This document shows, piece by piece, positions 45,975 through 54,910 of a DNA stretch of 55,922 nt. The notes under the pieces were generated by a model. That model saw only the letters and a list, made by a program, of their open reading frames with translations, searched no databases and was not told the DNA's origin. Both the position numbers and the translations under genes were made by a program. Position 1 is the stretch's first letter. Every line of letters starts with the position of its first letter. Source of the DNA: Phycisphaerales bacterium (GTDB lineage Bacteria > Planctomycetota > Phycisphaerae > Phycisphaerales > SM1A02); NCBI GenBank assembly GCA_030748805.1, contig JASMLG010000032.1, forward strand, positions 1 to 55,922, read 5' to 3'.

Positions 45975-46268
45975 GCAACCATTCTACCATCCACAGTACG
46001 TCAATCTCACCGACTATCTAACCACACACTATTCATTTGTTGTTTTGCCAACAGCGAACAGTTTGCGACAATGGGTATGTTCGTCGTTCGATTTTGTGTT
46101 TTTCATTACCCCGTGAAACAATTTTTTGCTCTATCTTTCCGCTTTCGGTGTGGTGGCTGCGTATACAATCTGTTGCCACTCCAGAAGTTATCGGTGGAAT
46201 CACAGCACAGCAAACCGAATGTCACAGTCCGTATCGTGAACTATGGAATCATTGCGCTGAAGCGAATG
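45975..46268. other. Intergenic region with duplicated gene end
   Basis: About 290 bp between queF and the TPR lipoprotein. The last 30 bases of the TPR gene recur downstream of its stop: CGAATGTCACAGTCCGTATC begins copies at 46216 and 46263. No gene is supported in the rest. Confidence 0.6.
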
Positions 46269-46295
46269 TCACAGTCCGTATCGTAGAACTATGGA
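46216..46295. repeat. 32-bp direct repeat across the TPR gene stop
   Basis: 46216-46247 and 46263-46295 are identical except for one inserted base in the second copy; the second copy contains the last codons and stop of the TPR gene. The spacer is 15 bp. Confidence 0.9.
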
Positions 46296-47270
46296 GATAA
46301 CCTTTGGCTGACTTGGATTTATTGTTAAAGACCTACGAAAAACAATTCTGGCGTTCTGATAAGCATCAGTACTTTCTTTGTCACTCAATAGCCAATAGTT
46401 CAATTCATTAACACCAACTCCATTTAATGCTCGCCAGTTTTGGGGGTCATATTCTATTGCTGTTCGATATGCAGTAATTGATGATTCATAATCCCCAAGT
46501 CGAAATTCTGCCCAACCAAGTTGCTCGTACGTTTGAGTTGTGGGATCTATGCTAACTAGTTGTTTCGTTGTGTTTACAACCTCTTGATATCTCTTCTCTT
46601 GTGTTAACAAATAAATAATATTTCGCATCAACTGGGGAGATGGCTCATCCATCACTTCTGAAGCAGCGATGTATGCATCTAGTGCATCTTTTGGTCTATT
46701 CAACAGCTGATATGTTGCGGCTAATGTAATTTGTGATGGAGCTGAGGTTCCGTCAAGTTCAGCAGATTTCTCTGCAAATACTAAGGCGCTTTTGGGTCTT
46801 CCCATTTGAAGATATGTTGTTGCAATATTCATGTTTGCATTCACGTCATTTGGGTTGATTGTCAGCGCTCTGTGATATGCACGAACGGCATCAATAAACT
46901 TTTTCATCATTTGCAAGGAGACGGCGTGTCCATATTGGGCGTCAAAGTTTCTGGGATCTAGTTTGGCTGCTCTTGCAAAAGCTGGTTCGGCCTTCTCCCA
47001 CTCGTGTTGAAGAAGATATATATCTCCAATTCCAACAAACGCTTCTGTTGCAACGGGGTTTTGTTGAAGAACTTCCTTGAATATTTTTAGCGCTTCTTTA
47101 TAGTCGCCATGTTCCTTGGCAATCTCGGCAGCATTAATGGTTACATGCTGAACCTCTGTCATTGGAATTAGAACTTCTTTGGCGCTGTCTCTAGTTTTTG
47201 TTGGGTTAACCGCATGACAACCCACAAAGAACACAAAACAGCAAATTAAAATGAAATGGGGGGGTCTCAT
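46269..47270 (-). CDS. TPR lipoprotein
   Basis: A 333-residue lipoprotein (lipobox FVGC) with about seven TPR units, for example GDYKEALKIFKEVLQQNPVAT, HEWEKAEPAFARAAKLDPRN, FIDAVRAYHRALTINPNDV and GDYESSITAYRTAIEYDPQN. Its ATG overlaps the stop of the endonuclease IV remnant (ATGA), so its expression may depend on that reading frame. Envelope scaffold role inferred. Confidence 0.85.
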   Translation of the reverse strand: MRPPHFILICCFVFFVGCHAVNPTKTRDSAKEVLIPMTEVQHVTINAAEIAKEHGDYKEALKIFKEVLQQNPVATEAFVGIGDIYLLQHEWEKAEPAFARAAKLDPRNFDAQYGHAVSLQMMKKFIDAVRAYHRALTINPNDVNANMNIATTYLQMGRPKSALVFAEKSAELDGTSAPSQITLAATYQLLNRPKDALDAYIAASEVMDEPSPQLMRNIIYLLTQEKRYQEVVNTTKQLVSIDPTTQTYEQLGWAEFRLGDYESSITAYRTAIEYDPQNWRALNGVGVNELNYWLLSDKESTDAYQNARIVFRRSLTINPSQPKVISIVLRYGL

Positions 47271-47467
47271 TGTGTGATTAGGATACTTGGAATCGTGCCT
47301 ATCGGCGTTTTTTTGCCAATTTCGCCATTTTCCTTAATGTTGAGTGGTTTTGTTTTCCATTGCTTCTGGTTTTTTGTAAACACCTGTACACAATCCGCGC
47401 CTAACTCTTCCGCCCTTATCAGCGCGTTAACAACACCACCAGAAATAGACAAATGAGAACCTAACAC
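47267..47467 (-). pseudogene. nfo: Endonuclease IV remnant (N-terminal 45 residues only)
   Basis: A 66-residue frame whose first 45 residues match the start of AP endonuclease IV (MLGSHLSISGGVVNALIRAE, QVFTKNQKQWKTKPL). The family needs about 280 residues and at least nine metal ligands, which are missing; after KPLNIKE the sequence is unrelated. Most of nfo has been deleted and the TPR gene now follows with a 4-base overlap. It starts 5 bp after the tkt stop. Confidence 0.8.
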
Positions 47468-47471
47468 TAGT

Positions 47472-49442
47472 TTACACCCCGTTGGTTATTGGTACGCCGA
47501 TAAGAGAAGCAACGCCAGAGGTGATGTTGGTGTAATGCAATCCACACATTCTAAGAATGTCGTCGGGTGTTCTTGTTGATTTTGGTATTCGCTTAACATG
47601 CAACTGTTCGACGGTAAAAGCATCTCCAGATGCTGAGCAAACATCTGCGACTGCTGAACCCATTGACGCGCCATAGTTGTCCTCTACAACAAAAACATTT
47701 CCGTTATTCTCGTTAATAACATCTAAAAGTTTTTCTTCATCAAAAGGCAAACTGTATAGATCTAGAAGCGTTGCATCAATACCAAGGCGATCAAGTTCAT
47801 CTATTGCTTTATTGCATTCATGAATCATGTATCCCGCAGAAACTATTACTACATCTCTACCCTCTGTTAAAACCTCCATGCCGCCAAGTTCAAACGTAGT
47901 TGACTCATCGTAAATCATTTCAACTTCTGGTCTAAATGTACGAAGATAACAACAACCTGTATGTTCTGCCATTTTCTGCGTCAAACTAAAAGCTGCCCAT
48001 GCGTCTGCTGGTTGTAAAACATAGCAACCGGGGCTTCCGTTGTGATCCGTCGTGGTTCCAAAGCTTCTAAACCAAGCCACGTCTGGAAGTGACATCTGGC
48101 TAGGGCCATCTGCTGCAAGTGATATGCCGCTGTGTGAACCAACAATTTTTATGTTTGCCCCAGAGTTAATTGCCATTTCGATTTGATCGTATCCACGAGT
48201 AATAAACTTAGAAAAGGTAGAACAAAACGGAATCTTTCCTGCAGCACAAAGTCCAGCGCCAACCGAATACATGTTTTGCTCTGCAATTTTGCACTCAACA
48301 AACCTGTCCGTAAGTTCACTATCATTCCCAAAAATATTGCTAAAAGTAGAATTACTTACATCTGCGTCAACTGCCCAGATATTGGGGTTTGTGTGGCCCA
48401 GTGAGCGTAGCGCAATTCCATACGCTTTTCTTGTAGCCATCTTGCCTGACTGCAACACAGTTGTCATGTCCCACTTGTTCATTGCTTCTCTAAAGGACAG
48501 TGGGGGTAGTGTTTTGTTTTTTGTTGTTTTGTTTTCTGCGGGCTCTGGAATTGCAATCGATGCGGTTGCAAGCGATGAGGTTAGCGACATTCCTGTCTGT
48601 CGAAGTTCTGCAATAACGCTTTCTAGTTGTTGTTTAGATGCCGGCTTTCCGTGCCAGTTTCCCCCCTGCATTGAAGGTGCGCCCCATCCCTTTACTGTCT
48701 TTGCAACAACCGCCATTGGTTGAGTGCGACCACTTTTGGTAAATCTATCAAAACAATCTTTGATTTCGTTTGGATTATGACCATCGGTTGTTGCAACTTC
48801 ATAACCAAAGGCTTCAAGTTTTGCTGCAATTTTTTCAGGAGATTGTTGGTTACTTACTGCCCCTGCTTGCCCAAATGAGTTGCAATTAAAAATCGGAAGT
48901 ACATTCGTAAGAGAGTGGTCAATAATAAAGTCGAGTGCTTCTGTAATTTGACCTTCACGCGCCTCACCGTCACCAATTATGCAATAAATCTTTCTGTCGG
49001 AATTATCTGCAAAAGCAGCAAGGGCAAGTCCAGCCGCAACTGACAACCCTTGGCCAAGAGAACCTGTTGCGGCATCAAAAAAGGACACACCTTCCTGTGG
49101 GTTGGGGTGTCCGTCTAGAGGAGAGTCCGCCTCACGCAACGTATTCAAGTGCTCTGGTGTAAGTTTGACCGGATTACCATTCCACAAAACACTTGCACCA
49201 ATGTCTGCCATTGCTGCATAAACAGCAGGAACTGCGTGACCCTCAGAAAGAACGAGTCTGTCTGAGGTTGGATAGTCAGGTTGTTCTGGAAGCCACCTCA
49301 TCGTGCGATACATAAGAACTGAAATAATGTGTCCTATGCTCATTGCGGATGTTGGGTGACCACTTCCTGATTCGGCACACATTTCTAGTGACATGGTGTC
49401 GAGCCGAATAGCCCGTGCGTGGATAGCGCTTTCAAATGACAT
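47472..49442 (-). CDS. tkt: Transketolase
   Basis: TPP enzyme moving two-carbon units in the pentose phosphate pathway. Features: SGHPTSAMSIGHI (substrate His), TGSLGQGLSVAAG, the TPP/metal motif GDGEAREGQITEAL ... NCNS, and the C-terminal RFVECKIAEQNMYSVGAGL. 656 residues, typical length. AAGGA precedes the start by 9 nt. It heads a minus-strand unit with the nfo remnant and TPR lipoprotein. Confidence 0.95.
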   Translation of the reverse strand: MSFESAIHARAIRLDTMSLEMCAESGSGHPTSAMSIGHIISVLMYRTMRWLPEQPDYPTSDRLVLSEGHAVPAVYAAMADIGASVLWNGNPVKLTPEHLNTLREADSPLDGHPNPQEGVSFFDAATGSLGQGLSVAAGLALAAFADNSDRKIYCIIGDGEAREGQITEALDFIIDHSLTNVLPIFNCNSFGQAGAVSNQQSPEKIAAKLEAFGYEVATTDGHNPNEIKDCFDRFTKSGRTQPMAVVAKTVKGWGAPSMQGGNWHGKPASKQQLESVIAELRQTGMSLTSSLATASIAIPEPAENKTTKNKTLPPLSFREAMNKWDMTTVLQSGKMATRKAYGIALRSLGHTNPNIWAVDADVSNSTFSNIFGNDSELTDRFVECKIAEQNMYSVGAGLCAAGKIPFCSTFSKFITRGYDQIEMAINSGANIKIVGSHSGISLAADGPSQMSLPDVAWFRSFGTTTDHNGSPGCYVLQPADAWAAFSLTQKMAEHTGCCYLRTFRPEVEMIYDESTTFELGGMEVLTEGRDVVIVSAGYMIHECNKAIDELDRLGIDATLLDLYSLPFDEEKLLDVINENNGNVFVVEDNYGASMGSAVADVCSASGDAFTVEQLHVKRIPKSTRTPDDILRMCGLHYTNITSGVASLIGVPITNGV

Positions 49443-49651
49443 CTGGAATAATCCTTCTTTGCTGTGAAATATTGGGTTTTCTTGAAAAGGGTTGAAAGAG
49501 TGCAGTATCGCATGGAGTGATCACAAGAGCAACGCAAAAATGTAGGAAAAACCGCACGATCGAGAGATTATCTCAATGTCTTGGTACACTCAACAATATG
49601 CCAACGAGTGTTGGCTCCTAAGAACACTTTGATGATGAGAGATTTTGTAAA
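49443..49651. other. tkt-dnaN intergenic region
   Basis: About 210 bp with the divergent promoters. A TACACT near 49583 is a possible dnaN -10, which would give a leader near 57 nt, with an ACACTC/GAGTGT stem inside. No cluster of DnaA boxes (TTATCCACA) was seen. Confidence 0.4.
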
Positions 49652-50788
49652 ATGACGGTAAAACAAGCAACAAACATAAAAGCAAACTGTGAACGCGAAG
49701 CATTAGTAGATGCAATGGCTCTAATCACTGGAGTTGTTGCAGGGAGAACGCCTACCCCAGCCCTTCAGTGTGTTCGGGTAATCGGCGATGACGGGCGACT
49801 TACACTTGCTGCTACTGATACAGAGGTATCTTTAACTCTTTCAATCGACAGGGTGGAACTTGAGCAGGACGGTGAGGTTTTGGTTCCTGCAGATAAACTT
49901 TCACAAATTGCAAGAAGTTGTGATGACAACACCTTGGATATTGTTGGAGACGATGACGCAATGGTGGTCAGATCTTCTGACTCAAGGTTCAAGGTTTTTG
50001 GATTTCCTATTTCAGAAGCTCCAGATATTGCCTGTTTTGAAGATACCGAACCCGACTTCACAATTGAGTGTGATGTGTTTAGAACATTAATGGAAAGAAC
50101 AACTTTCGCTGCAGCAACCGATCACAGTAGATACGCAATTAACGGTGTCCACTTAGACCTTGATGGATCTCAGGTTCGCCTTGTTGCGACAAACGGACAT
50201 CGGCTAGCGTTGGCAACTGGAGCTTGCAACAACAACACTGATAAAAAAGACTGCATTATCCCAACCAAGGCAATGACCTTGCTAAAAAGGTTACTCAGCG
50301 ATGGAGACGGGAGTGTTGCGGTGAAGGTCGAAAGCGGACGTGTGGTTTTCCATGTTGACAATGGTTCTGGATGCACATCTACACTGACGAGCAACTTGGT
50401 CGAAGGAACATTCCCACCGTTTGAGGACGTTATTCCAAAAGACCTAGATCGAAAGGTGGTTATCAACAGAGGCGCTCTTCATCGAGCAGTTCGCAGAGCC
50501 CACCTTATGACAAACGAAGAGTCGCGTGGTGTTCGGTTGATTTTTAATGATGCAACTCTGAAAATAAAAAGCCAAGCCCCAGAGACGGGCGAGGCTGAAA
50601 TTGAAGTTCCAATTGAATCTTTCACTGGAGAAACTCTAGAGATTGCATTCAATCCCGTTTACATCATGGATGCACTTAAGGTAATTACTGCAGATGAAGT
50701 AACCATTGAACTAAAGAAGAGTGAAAAGCCAGGTCTAGTTCGATCAGGAAACAACTTTATCTACATAATCATGCCCGTTAACCTTTAG
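49652..50788 (+). CDS. dnaN: DNA polymerase III beta subunit (sliding clamp)
   Basis: Ring-shaped processivity clamp for DNA polymerase III. Three clamp domains of about 125 residues each are visible: VRVIGDDGRLTLAATDTEVSL, ATDHSRYAINGVHLDLDGSQVRLVATNGHRLA, and the C-terminal end FIYIIMPVNL. 378 residues. It stands alone: neither dnaA, recF nor gyrB is next to it, so this is not the classical origin gene order. Confidence 0.97.
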   Translation: MTVKQATNIKANCEREALVDAMALITGVVAGRTPTPALQCVRVIGDDGRLTLAATDTEVSLTLSIDRVELEQDGEVLVPADKLSQIARSCDDNTLDIVGDDDAMVVRSSDSRFKVFGFPISEAPDIACFEDTEPDFTIECDVFRTLMERTTFAAATDHSRYAINGVHLDLDGSQVRLVATNGHRLALATGACNNNTDKKDCIIPTKAMTLLKRLLSDGDGSVAVKVESGRVVFHVDNGSGCTSTLTSNLVEGTFPPFEDVIPKDLDRKVVINRGALHRAVRRAHLMTNEESRGVRLIFNDATLKIKSQAPETGEAEIEVPIESFTGETLEIAFNPVYIMDALKVITADEVTIELKKSEKPGLVRSGNNFIYIIMPVNL

Positions 50789-50804
50789 TTGTGGGTGAGA
50801 ACAA

Positions 50805-51503
50805 TTAAAACCTCCTCGGATTACCCTTCTTCGGTAGACCTCTGGGCTTATCTCCTGCATACTTGACCGAACAGCCCCATTGCTTTACGTGGTCTGGCGA
50901 TACCTCTTTGCCGGCCTTTAGTTGATTTACCGCTCCTAAAACATAGTTTGTTTCTTTACCAACGTTTTTGAATCTTGGGTCATCAGTTAGAGCGCCTTGG
51001 TATGACAAAACGCCGTCTGCGTTTACAACAAACATGTGTGGAGTAGTTTTTGCACCATACATTTTTCCAATAGCACCATCGTAATCCATCAACATTGGCA
51101 CTTCGATTTCAAGTTCCTCAAGAAACTCAGAGGCGCCCTTAATTACATCTTCCTCTGGTCTATTTGCCGTAGAGTTGACCGCTAGGTAAACAACTTCGGT
51201 CTCTCCTTCTTTTAAGTTTTCAAGCAAACTGGGAATCACTCCCTTTTGCCACGCCTTTTTACAAAACGGGCACGTTTCATTAAACCATTCGAGAACAACT
51301 ATTTTGCCTTTGTAATTTGACAATCTGTGATTCTTTCCAAACTGATCCTTGAGTGAAAACTCTGGGGCTTCCTCTCCAATCACCGCAACCAATTTGTCTT
51401 TTTCTGATTTACCTTCTGGATTTTGCGGTCTTAGTGGTTGTGAAATGCCAACAAGAATGCAAATGGCCGAAATGGTTGAAATTATATTTATCGATTTAAG
51501 CAT
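50805..51503 (-). CDS. Secreted AhpC/TSA-type thioredoxin-fold protein
   Basis: A 232-residue exported redoxin. An N-terminal signal or anchor (SINIISTISAICILVGISQ) is followed by FSLKDQFGKNHRLSNYKGKIVVLEWFNETCPFC with the redox CPFC. The fold is peroxiredoxin/ResA-like (TTPHMFVVNADGVLSYQG). Likely an extracytoplasmic thiol reductase or peroxidase. AGGAG precedes the start, and the gene follows the DsbD-like gene by 1-2 nt. Confidence 0.88.
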   Translation of the reverse strand: MLKSINIISTISAICILVGISQPLRPQNPEGKSEKDKLVAVIGEEAPEFSLKDQFGKNHRLSNYKGKIVVLEWFNETCPFCKKAWQKGVIPSLLENLKEGETEVVYLAVNSTANRPEEDVIKGASEFLEELEIEVPMLMDYDGAIGKMYGAKTTPHMFVVNADGVLSYQGALTDDPRFKNVGKETNYVLGAVNQLKAGKEVSPDHVKQWGCSVKYAGDKPRGLPKKGNPRRF

Positions 51504-51504
51504 T

Positions 51505-52392
51505 TTAATCTCCTGTGTGTTCGCTAAACTCTCCACCTTCAGTTGCAACAACGCGTACTTTGTAGGATGGGTCCTCACTCTTTCGTCCGAGTAATAATAA
51601 CCCCTCTACAGTTAGTGATTCACCATCAACTGGGGAATAATCAAGAGATAGAGGAATTGTGAGTCGAAATACGCCATCTTCGTCAACCGTGTTTGAATAA
51701 ACAGGGCTACCAAACTGTATTCCCAGTTTATCTATCCCAATAAAACGCACTGGAAGCAAGTCGCTTTTTCCTAAAATATGTAACAAGTTTCCAATTATTC
51801 GACAATCGCCATTTTCAAGGTCAGTAATTTCTCTTGGCAAAAGTTGCGCCCAACGAGACGTTCGTTTATCTCTCAGTAAAGGACCTTGCTGCATTGCATT
51901 TACTGAATAAGTAAAACAAATTTCTTTTTCTCCCATAACACAAATCTTTTTACACGCAAGCCATGAAGTTGTAACTTGAAACTCAACCCTTCCGTTATCA
52001 ACCGTATCTGGTGCTGTTACCGGTACAAAAATAGCAACTGGCTTGCTATAGCCATAAGTTGGTCCCTCTGGACCACGAAATGTGGATGGTCTTGGAAAAA
52101 TCGGTTCGCCTATTGTGTAACCCTCTGGTGCTTTTATCTCAATGATTGTCGGAGCACCGCTTGCTCCGGGATTTTTCCAATAAACATGCCATCCGGTTTC
52201 TGGCGTAATTAGCACAATTATGCTGGCGGTTTGACTTGGACCAAGCCAACCAACATCTCCGAATACCTCAACATTGGCATGTCCTTGGATTTTTGACTCG
52301 GTTTCTTGGTCTGGCGGGGAAAACATAGGTGGTGTTTGAATGCTTGTGATTAACGAAACCAGCAATGTTGCAAAGACCATCATCGAACTCAT
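51505..52392 (-). CDS. DsbD N-terminal-domain-like secreted protein
   Basis: A 295-residue exported protein with the fold of the periplasmic DsbD N-terminal domain: GWHVYWKNPGASGAPTIIE, TYGYSKPVAIFVPV and the Cys pair in LACKKICVMGEKEIC. There is no membrane domain as in full DsbD. It would accept or pass electrons to the redoxin encoded next to it; the two genes overlap in regulation. AAGGAG precedes the ATG. Confidence 0.8.
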   Translation of the reverse strand: MSSMMVFATLLVSLITSIQTPPMFSPPDQETESKIQGHANVEVFGDVGWLGPSQTASIIVLITPETGWHVYWKNPGASGAPTIIEIKAPEGYTIGEPIFPRPSTFRGPEGPTYGYSKPVAIFVPVTAPDTVDNGRVEFQVTTSWLACKKICVMGEKEICFTYSVNAMQQGPLLRDKRTSRWAQLLPREITDLENGDCRIIGNLLHILGKSDLLPVRFIGIDKLGIQFGSPVYSNTVDEDGVFRLTIPLSLDYSPVDGESLTVEGLLLLGRKSEDPSYKVRVVATEGGEFSEHTGD

Positions 52393-52454
52393 ATTGTCAA
52401 CTCCTTAGATTTGCTAATACATTAAACGAAAGGGTAGGGTATTCTGTTGCATAT

Positions 52455-52883
52455 ATGGTAGACCATCTTGCTAAATACTTAATCGTGACTGTGTTTTTTC
52501 TCGCTGGTTGCAACGCAGGAATCAATGATAGTAATTTGTCGTATATATCTGTAAAGGATGCACAAATTATGCTTAGAGATGGGCAAAGCAATCTTCTTGG
52601 AGTAGAAAAGAAAACCCTCTTGATCGACTCAAGGAAAAAGGTGGATTTCAACAAAAATCACATTGATGGATCTATAAACATCCCTTTTGGCCATTTATTT
52701 GCTTACGAATATAAACTGAATAACGTGGAAACTATCATTGTGTGCGGGAAATCAGACAATGATCCTGTTGCTATTGCAATGAGTAAGGAATTAATAAAAC
52801 AGGGTTTTAAAGACGTTAAAACCCTACGCGGTGGCGTTGATGGGTGGCAGGATGATTATGGGTCAATTGAATCGGGAGATTAA
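52455..52883 (+). CDS. Rhodanese-domain lipoprotein
   Basis: A 142-residue lipoprotein (lipobox LAGC) with a single rhodanese domain: LIDSRKKVDFNKNHIDGSINIPF and the active-site Cys in IIVCGKSDND (about residue 96), followed by LRGGVDGW. It probably handles sulfane sulfur at the cell surface. It is divergent from the DsbD-like/redoxin pair, suggesting a shared thiol theme. TATTCT 9 nt before the ATG; no Shine-Dalgarno. Confidence 0.88.
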   Translation: MVDHLAKYLIVTVFFLAGCNAGINDSNLSYISVKDAQIMLRDGQSNLLGVEKKTLLIDSRKKVDFNKNHIDGSINIPFGHLFAYEYKLNNVETIIVCGKSDNDPVAIAMSKELIKQGFKDVKTLRGGVDGWQDDYGSIESGD

Positions 52884-53069
52884 TTAATTATTTCTTGCTT
52901 TGGGGTGCTTTAAGGAGTACTCTTATGGTTGGTTTCGTTTGGTCTGAGCCATTTATCGGACAACAGGGAAACCTGTTCGCCATGTTTTGCGAATACAAAG
53001 GGCGATCTGCCGACTAATAGGGACGATATAGAAACGGTTCCTGTCAATTAAGACCTGTAGGAGAGAATA
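52884..53069. other. Intergenic region upstream of the sugar dehydrogenase
   Basis: About 185 bp; holds the AGGAG ribosome site before 53070 and presumably its promoter. Nothing else recognised. Confidence 0.4.
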
Positions 53070-54629
53070 ATGATTTCAAGAACTTTACTGATTACATCGC
53101 TGACTGGATTATGCATGGTTGGTGCAGGCAAAATGATTAAGCCAGTTGCACACACTGGTCAAGACCCCATCAAGCACACTGGGCAAGATCCAGTTTCACA
53201 GACAGGGCAAGATCCAGTTTTTCGAAATATTGGTGCTACTCCACTTTCGTCAGAACTTGTAGTGAACGGACTCGCTAGACCAGTGCAGGTAGTCGCTGCG
53301 CCTGATGACTACGACCGAATATTTATTGTTGAGCAGCGCTCTGGAAGTACGGGTCGAATCAGAATTTTCAATCTTGATACTTGGTCACTAAATACAACTG
53401 CATTTTTGTCATTAACTGTTAGTACTGGTTCCGAACAGGGTCTTCTTGGTCTTGCGTTCCACCCTAACTATGCACAAAATGGTTACTTCTTTGTTAATTA
53501 CACCGCAAGTAACGGAGATACATACATAAAAAGATATTCTGTTTCTTCAAATCCAGATATCGCTGACTCTGGAAGTGGCTACACAATATTAACAATTGAT
53601 CAACCGTATACAAATCACAATGGTGGTTGGCTTGGATTTAGTCCAATTGACGGATACCTTTACATCGGAACAGGCGATGGCGGCAGTGGTGGTGACCCCG
53701 GAAACCGAGCGCAAGACATCACTAATCAAAAACTTGGCAAAATGTTGCGGATTGATGTTGATGGTGGCTCACCCTACTCCATTCCTTCGGATAACCCGTT
53801 TGTTGGAGTCACAGGCGATGATGAAATTTGGTCGTATGGTTTGCGAAATCCTTGGCGCTGCGCTTTTGATAGCGAGACGGGTGATTTGTGGATGGGCGAT
53901 GTTGGTCAAAACGCTTATGAAGAAATAACATTCCAACCAGCGAGCAGCAATGGTGGTGAAAACTATGGATGGAGATGTTATGAAGGAAACCATACCTACA
54001 ACACAGGCGGTTGCCCAAACTCAAGCACAATGACTTTTCCAATTTGGGAGTATTCACACTCTTATGGTTGCTCTGTAACTGGCGGAGTTGTTTATAGAGG
54101 AAGCGCTATACCAGATTTACAAGGTACTTATTTCTTCGGTGATTACTGCACCAGTAAGATTTGGTCAATGCGGTATGACGGATCTAATGTTTATGAATAT
54201 CTAGACCGAACAAGCGAATTAGTTCCAAACTCAGGATCAATTGGTTCCATTTCTGGTTTTGGTGAAGATGCTTCTGGTGCAATTTACATCTGCGATTTAA
54301 ATGGAGAGGTGTTTAGAATTATTACCGAACCTGTAGATGGCGCTTGTTGTATTGGAACAAGTGGTACGTGCATTAGCATTCCCGAATCAAACTGCATCAA
54401 TGGCGGTGGTAATTGGCTTGGTCCAAATACTGATTGTGCTGATGGTGGTTGTGATCCAAACAATTGTCCAACAGATATCAATGGAGATGGAACAGTCGGA
54501 GTTGCTGATATTTTGTCAATGATTGACAATTGGGGTCCATGCTCAAACTGTCCTGCGGATATTAATGGTGATGGAGTAGTTGACGTGAGCGACCTTCTTG
54601 AAGTCGTTGGCACTTGGGGACCGTGTTGA
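53070..54629 (+). CDS. Secreted PQQ-type sugar dehydrogenase with dockerin-like tail
   Basis: A 519-residue exported protein of the glucose/sorbosone dehydrogenase (soluble PQQ GDH) family: six-bladed propeller with GLARPVQVVAAPDDYDRIFIVEQ, EQGLLGLAFHPNYAQNGYFFVNY, GTGDGGSGGDPGNRAQD and WSYGLRNPWRCAFD. The N-terminus has three copies of an 8-residue unit (HTGQDPIK type). A Cys-rich spacer leads to two dockerin EF-hands (DINGDGTVGVADILSMIDNW, DINGDGVVDVSDLLEVVGTW), like the subtilase. AGGAG precedes the start. Confidence 0.9.
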   Translation: MISRTLLITSLTGLCMVGAGKMIKPVAHTGQDPIKHTGQDPVSQTGQDPVFRNIGATPLSSELVVNGLARPVQVVAAPDDYDRIFIVEQRSGSTGRIRIFNLDTWSLNTTAFLSLTVSTGSEQGLLGLAFHPNYAQNGYFFVNYTASNGDTYIKRYSVSSNPDIADSGSGYTILTIDQPYTNHNGGWLGFSPIDGYLYIGTGDGGSGGDPGNRAQDITNQKLGKMLRIDVDGGSPYSIPSDNPFVGVTGDDEIWSYGLRNPWRCAFDSETGDLWMGDVGQNAYEEITFQPASSNGGENYGWRCYEGNHTYNTGGCPNSSTMTFPIWEYSHSYGCSVTGGVVYRGSAIPDLQGTYFFGDYCTSKIWSMRYDGSNVYEYLDRTSELVPNSGSIGSISGFGEDASGAIYICDLNGEVFRIITEPVDGACCIGTSGTCISIPESNCINGGGNWLGPNTDCADGGCDPNNCPTDINGDGTVGVADILSMIDNWGPCSNCPADINGDGVVDVSDLLEVVGTWGPC

Positions 54630-54641
54630 TTTCGACGTGAT

Positions 54642-54747
54642 TTCGACGTGACTGTCACACAAAAGCGAGTCCGCGAGCGACAGTGGCTGTCACTAGAAAT
54701 CCAAGCGTTAATTGACTGCGGGTTAATTAATTCGACGTGACTGTCAC
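54642..54747. repeat. 17-bp direct repeat flanking an 72-bp segment
   Basis: TTCGACGTGACTGTCAC at 54642-54658 and 54731-54747. The segment between contains a short palindrome (GACAGTGGCTGTC). Direct repeats bracketing a palindrome resemble target duplication or tandem duplication. Confidence 0.7.
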
Positions 54748-54806
54748 CAGAACTCTGACCATGGGGTCTGACCGCCCAAACTCGAATTCCAAAAGCCCTT
54801 GCAGCG

Positions 54807-54852
54807 GGGACACTCAAGAAATAGTGGTACGCCACTATTTCTTGGATGTCCC
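54807..54852. repeat. 46-bp near-perfect palindrome
   Basis: GGGACACTC and GGATGTCCC flank AAGAAATAGTGG / CCACTATTTCTT with loop TACG. The inner 12-bp arms are perfect. No T-run follows. It could be an operator or REP/MITE-like element. Confidence 0.75.
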
Positions 54853-54910
54853 ATTAGCGCGCCGTTAGTCTTGTTTGCAAATTTCATAGCAACGTGAGTA
54901 CCCCCGAATT

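Noticed and set aside
49443..49651. Replication origin next to dnaN
   Set aside because: No DnaA-box cluster and no dnaA, recF or gyrB nearby.
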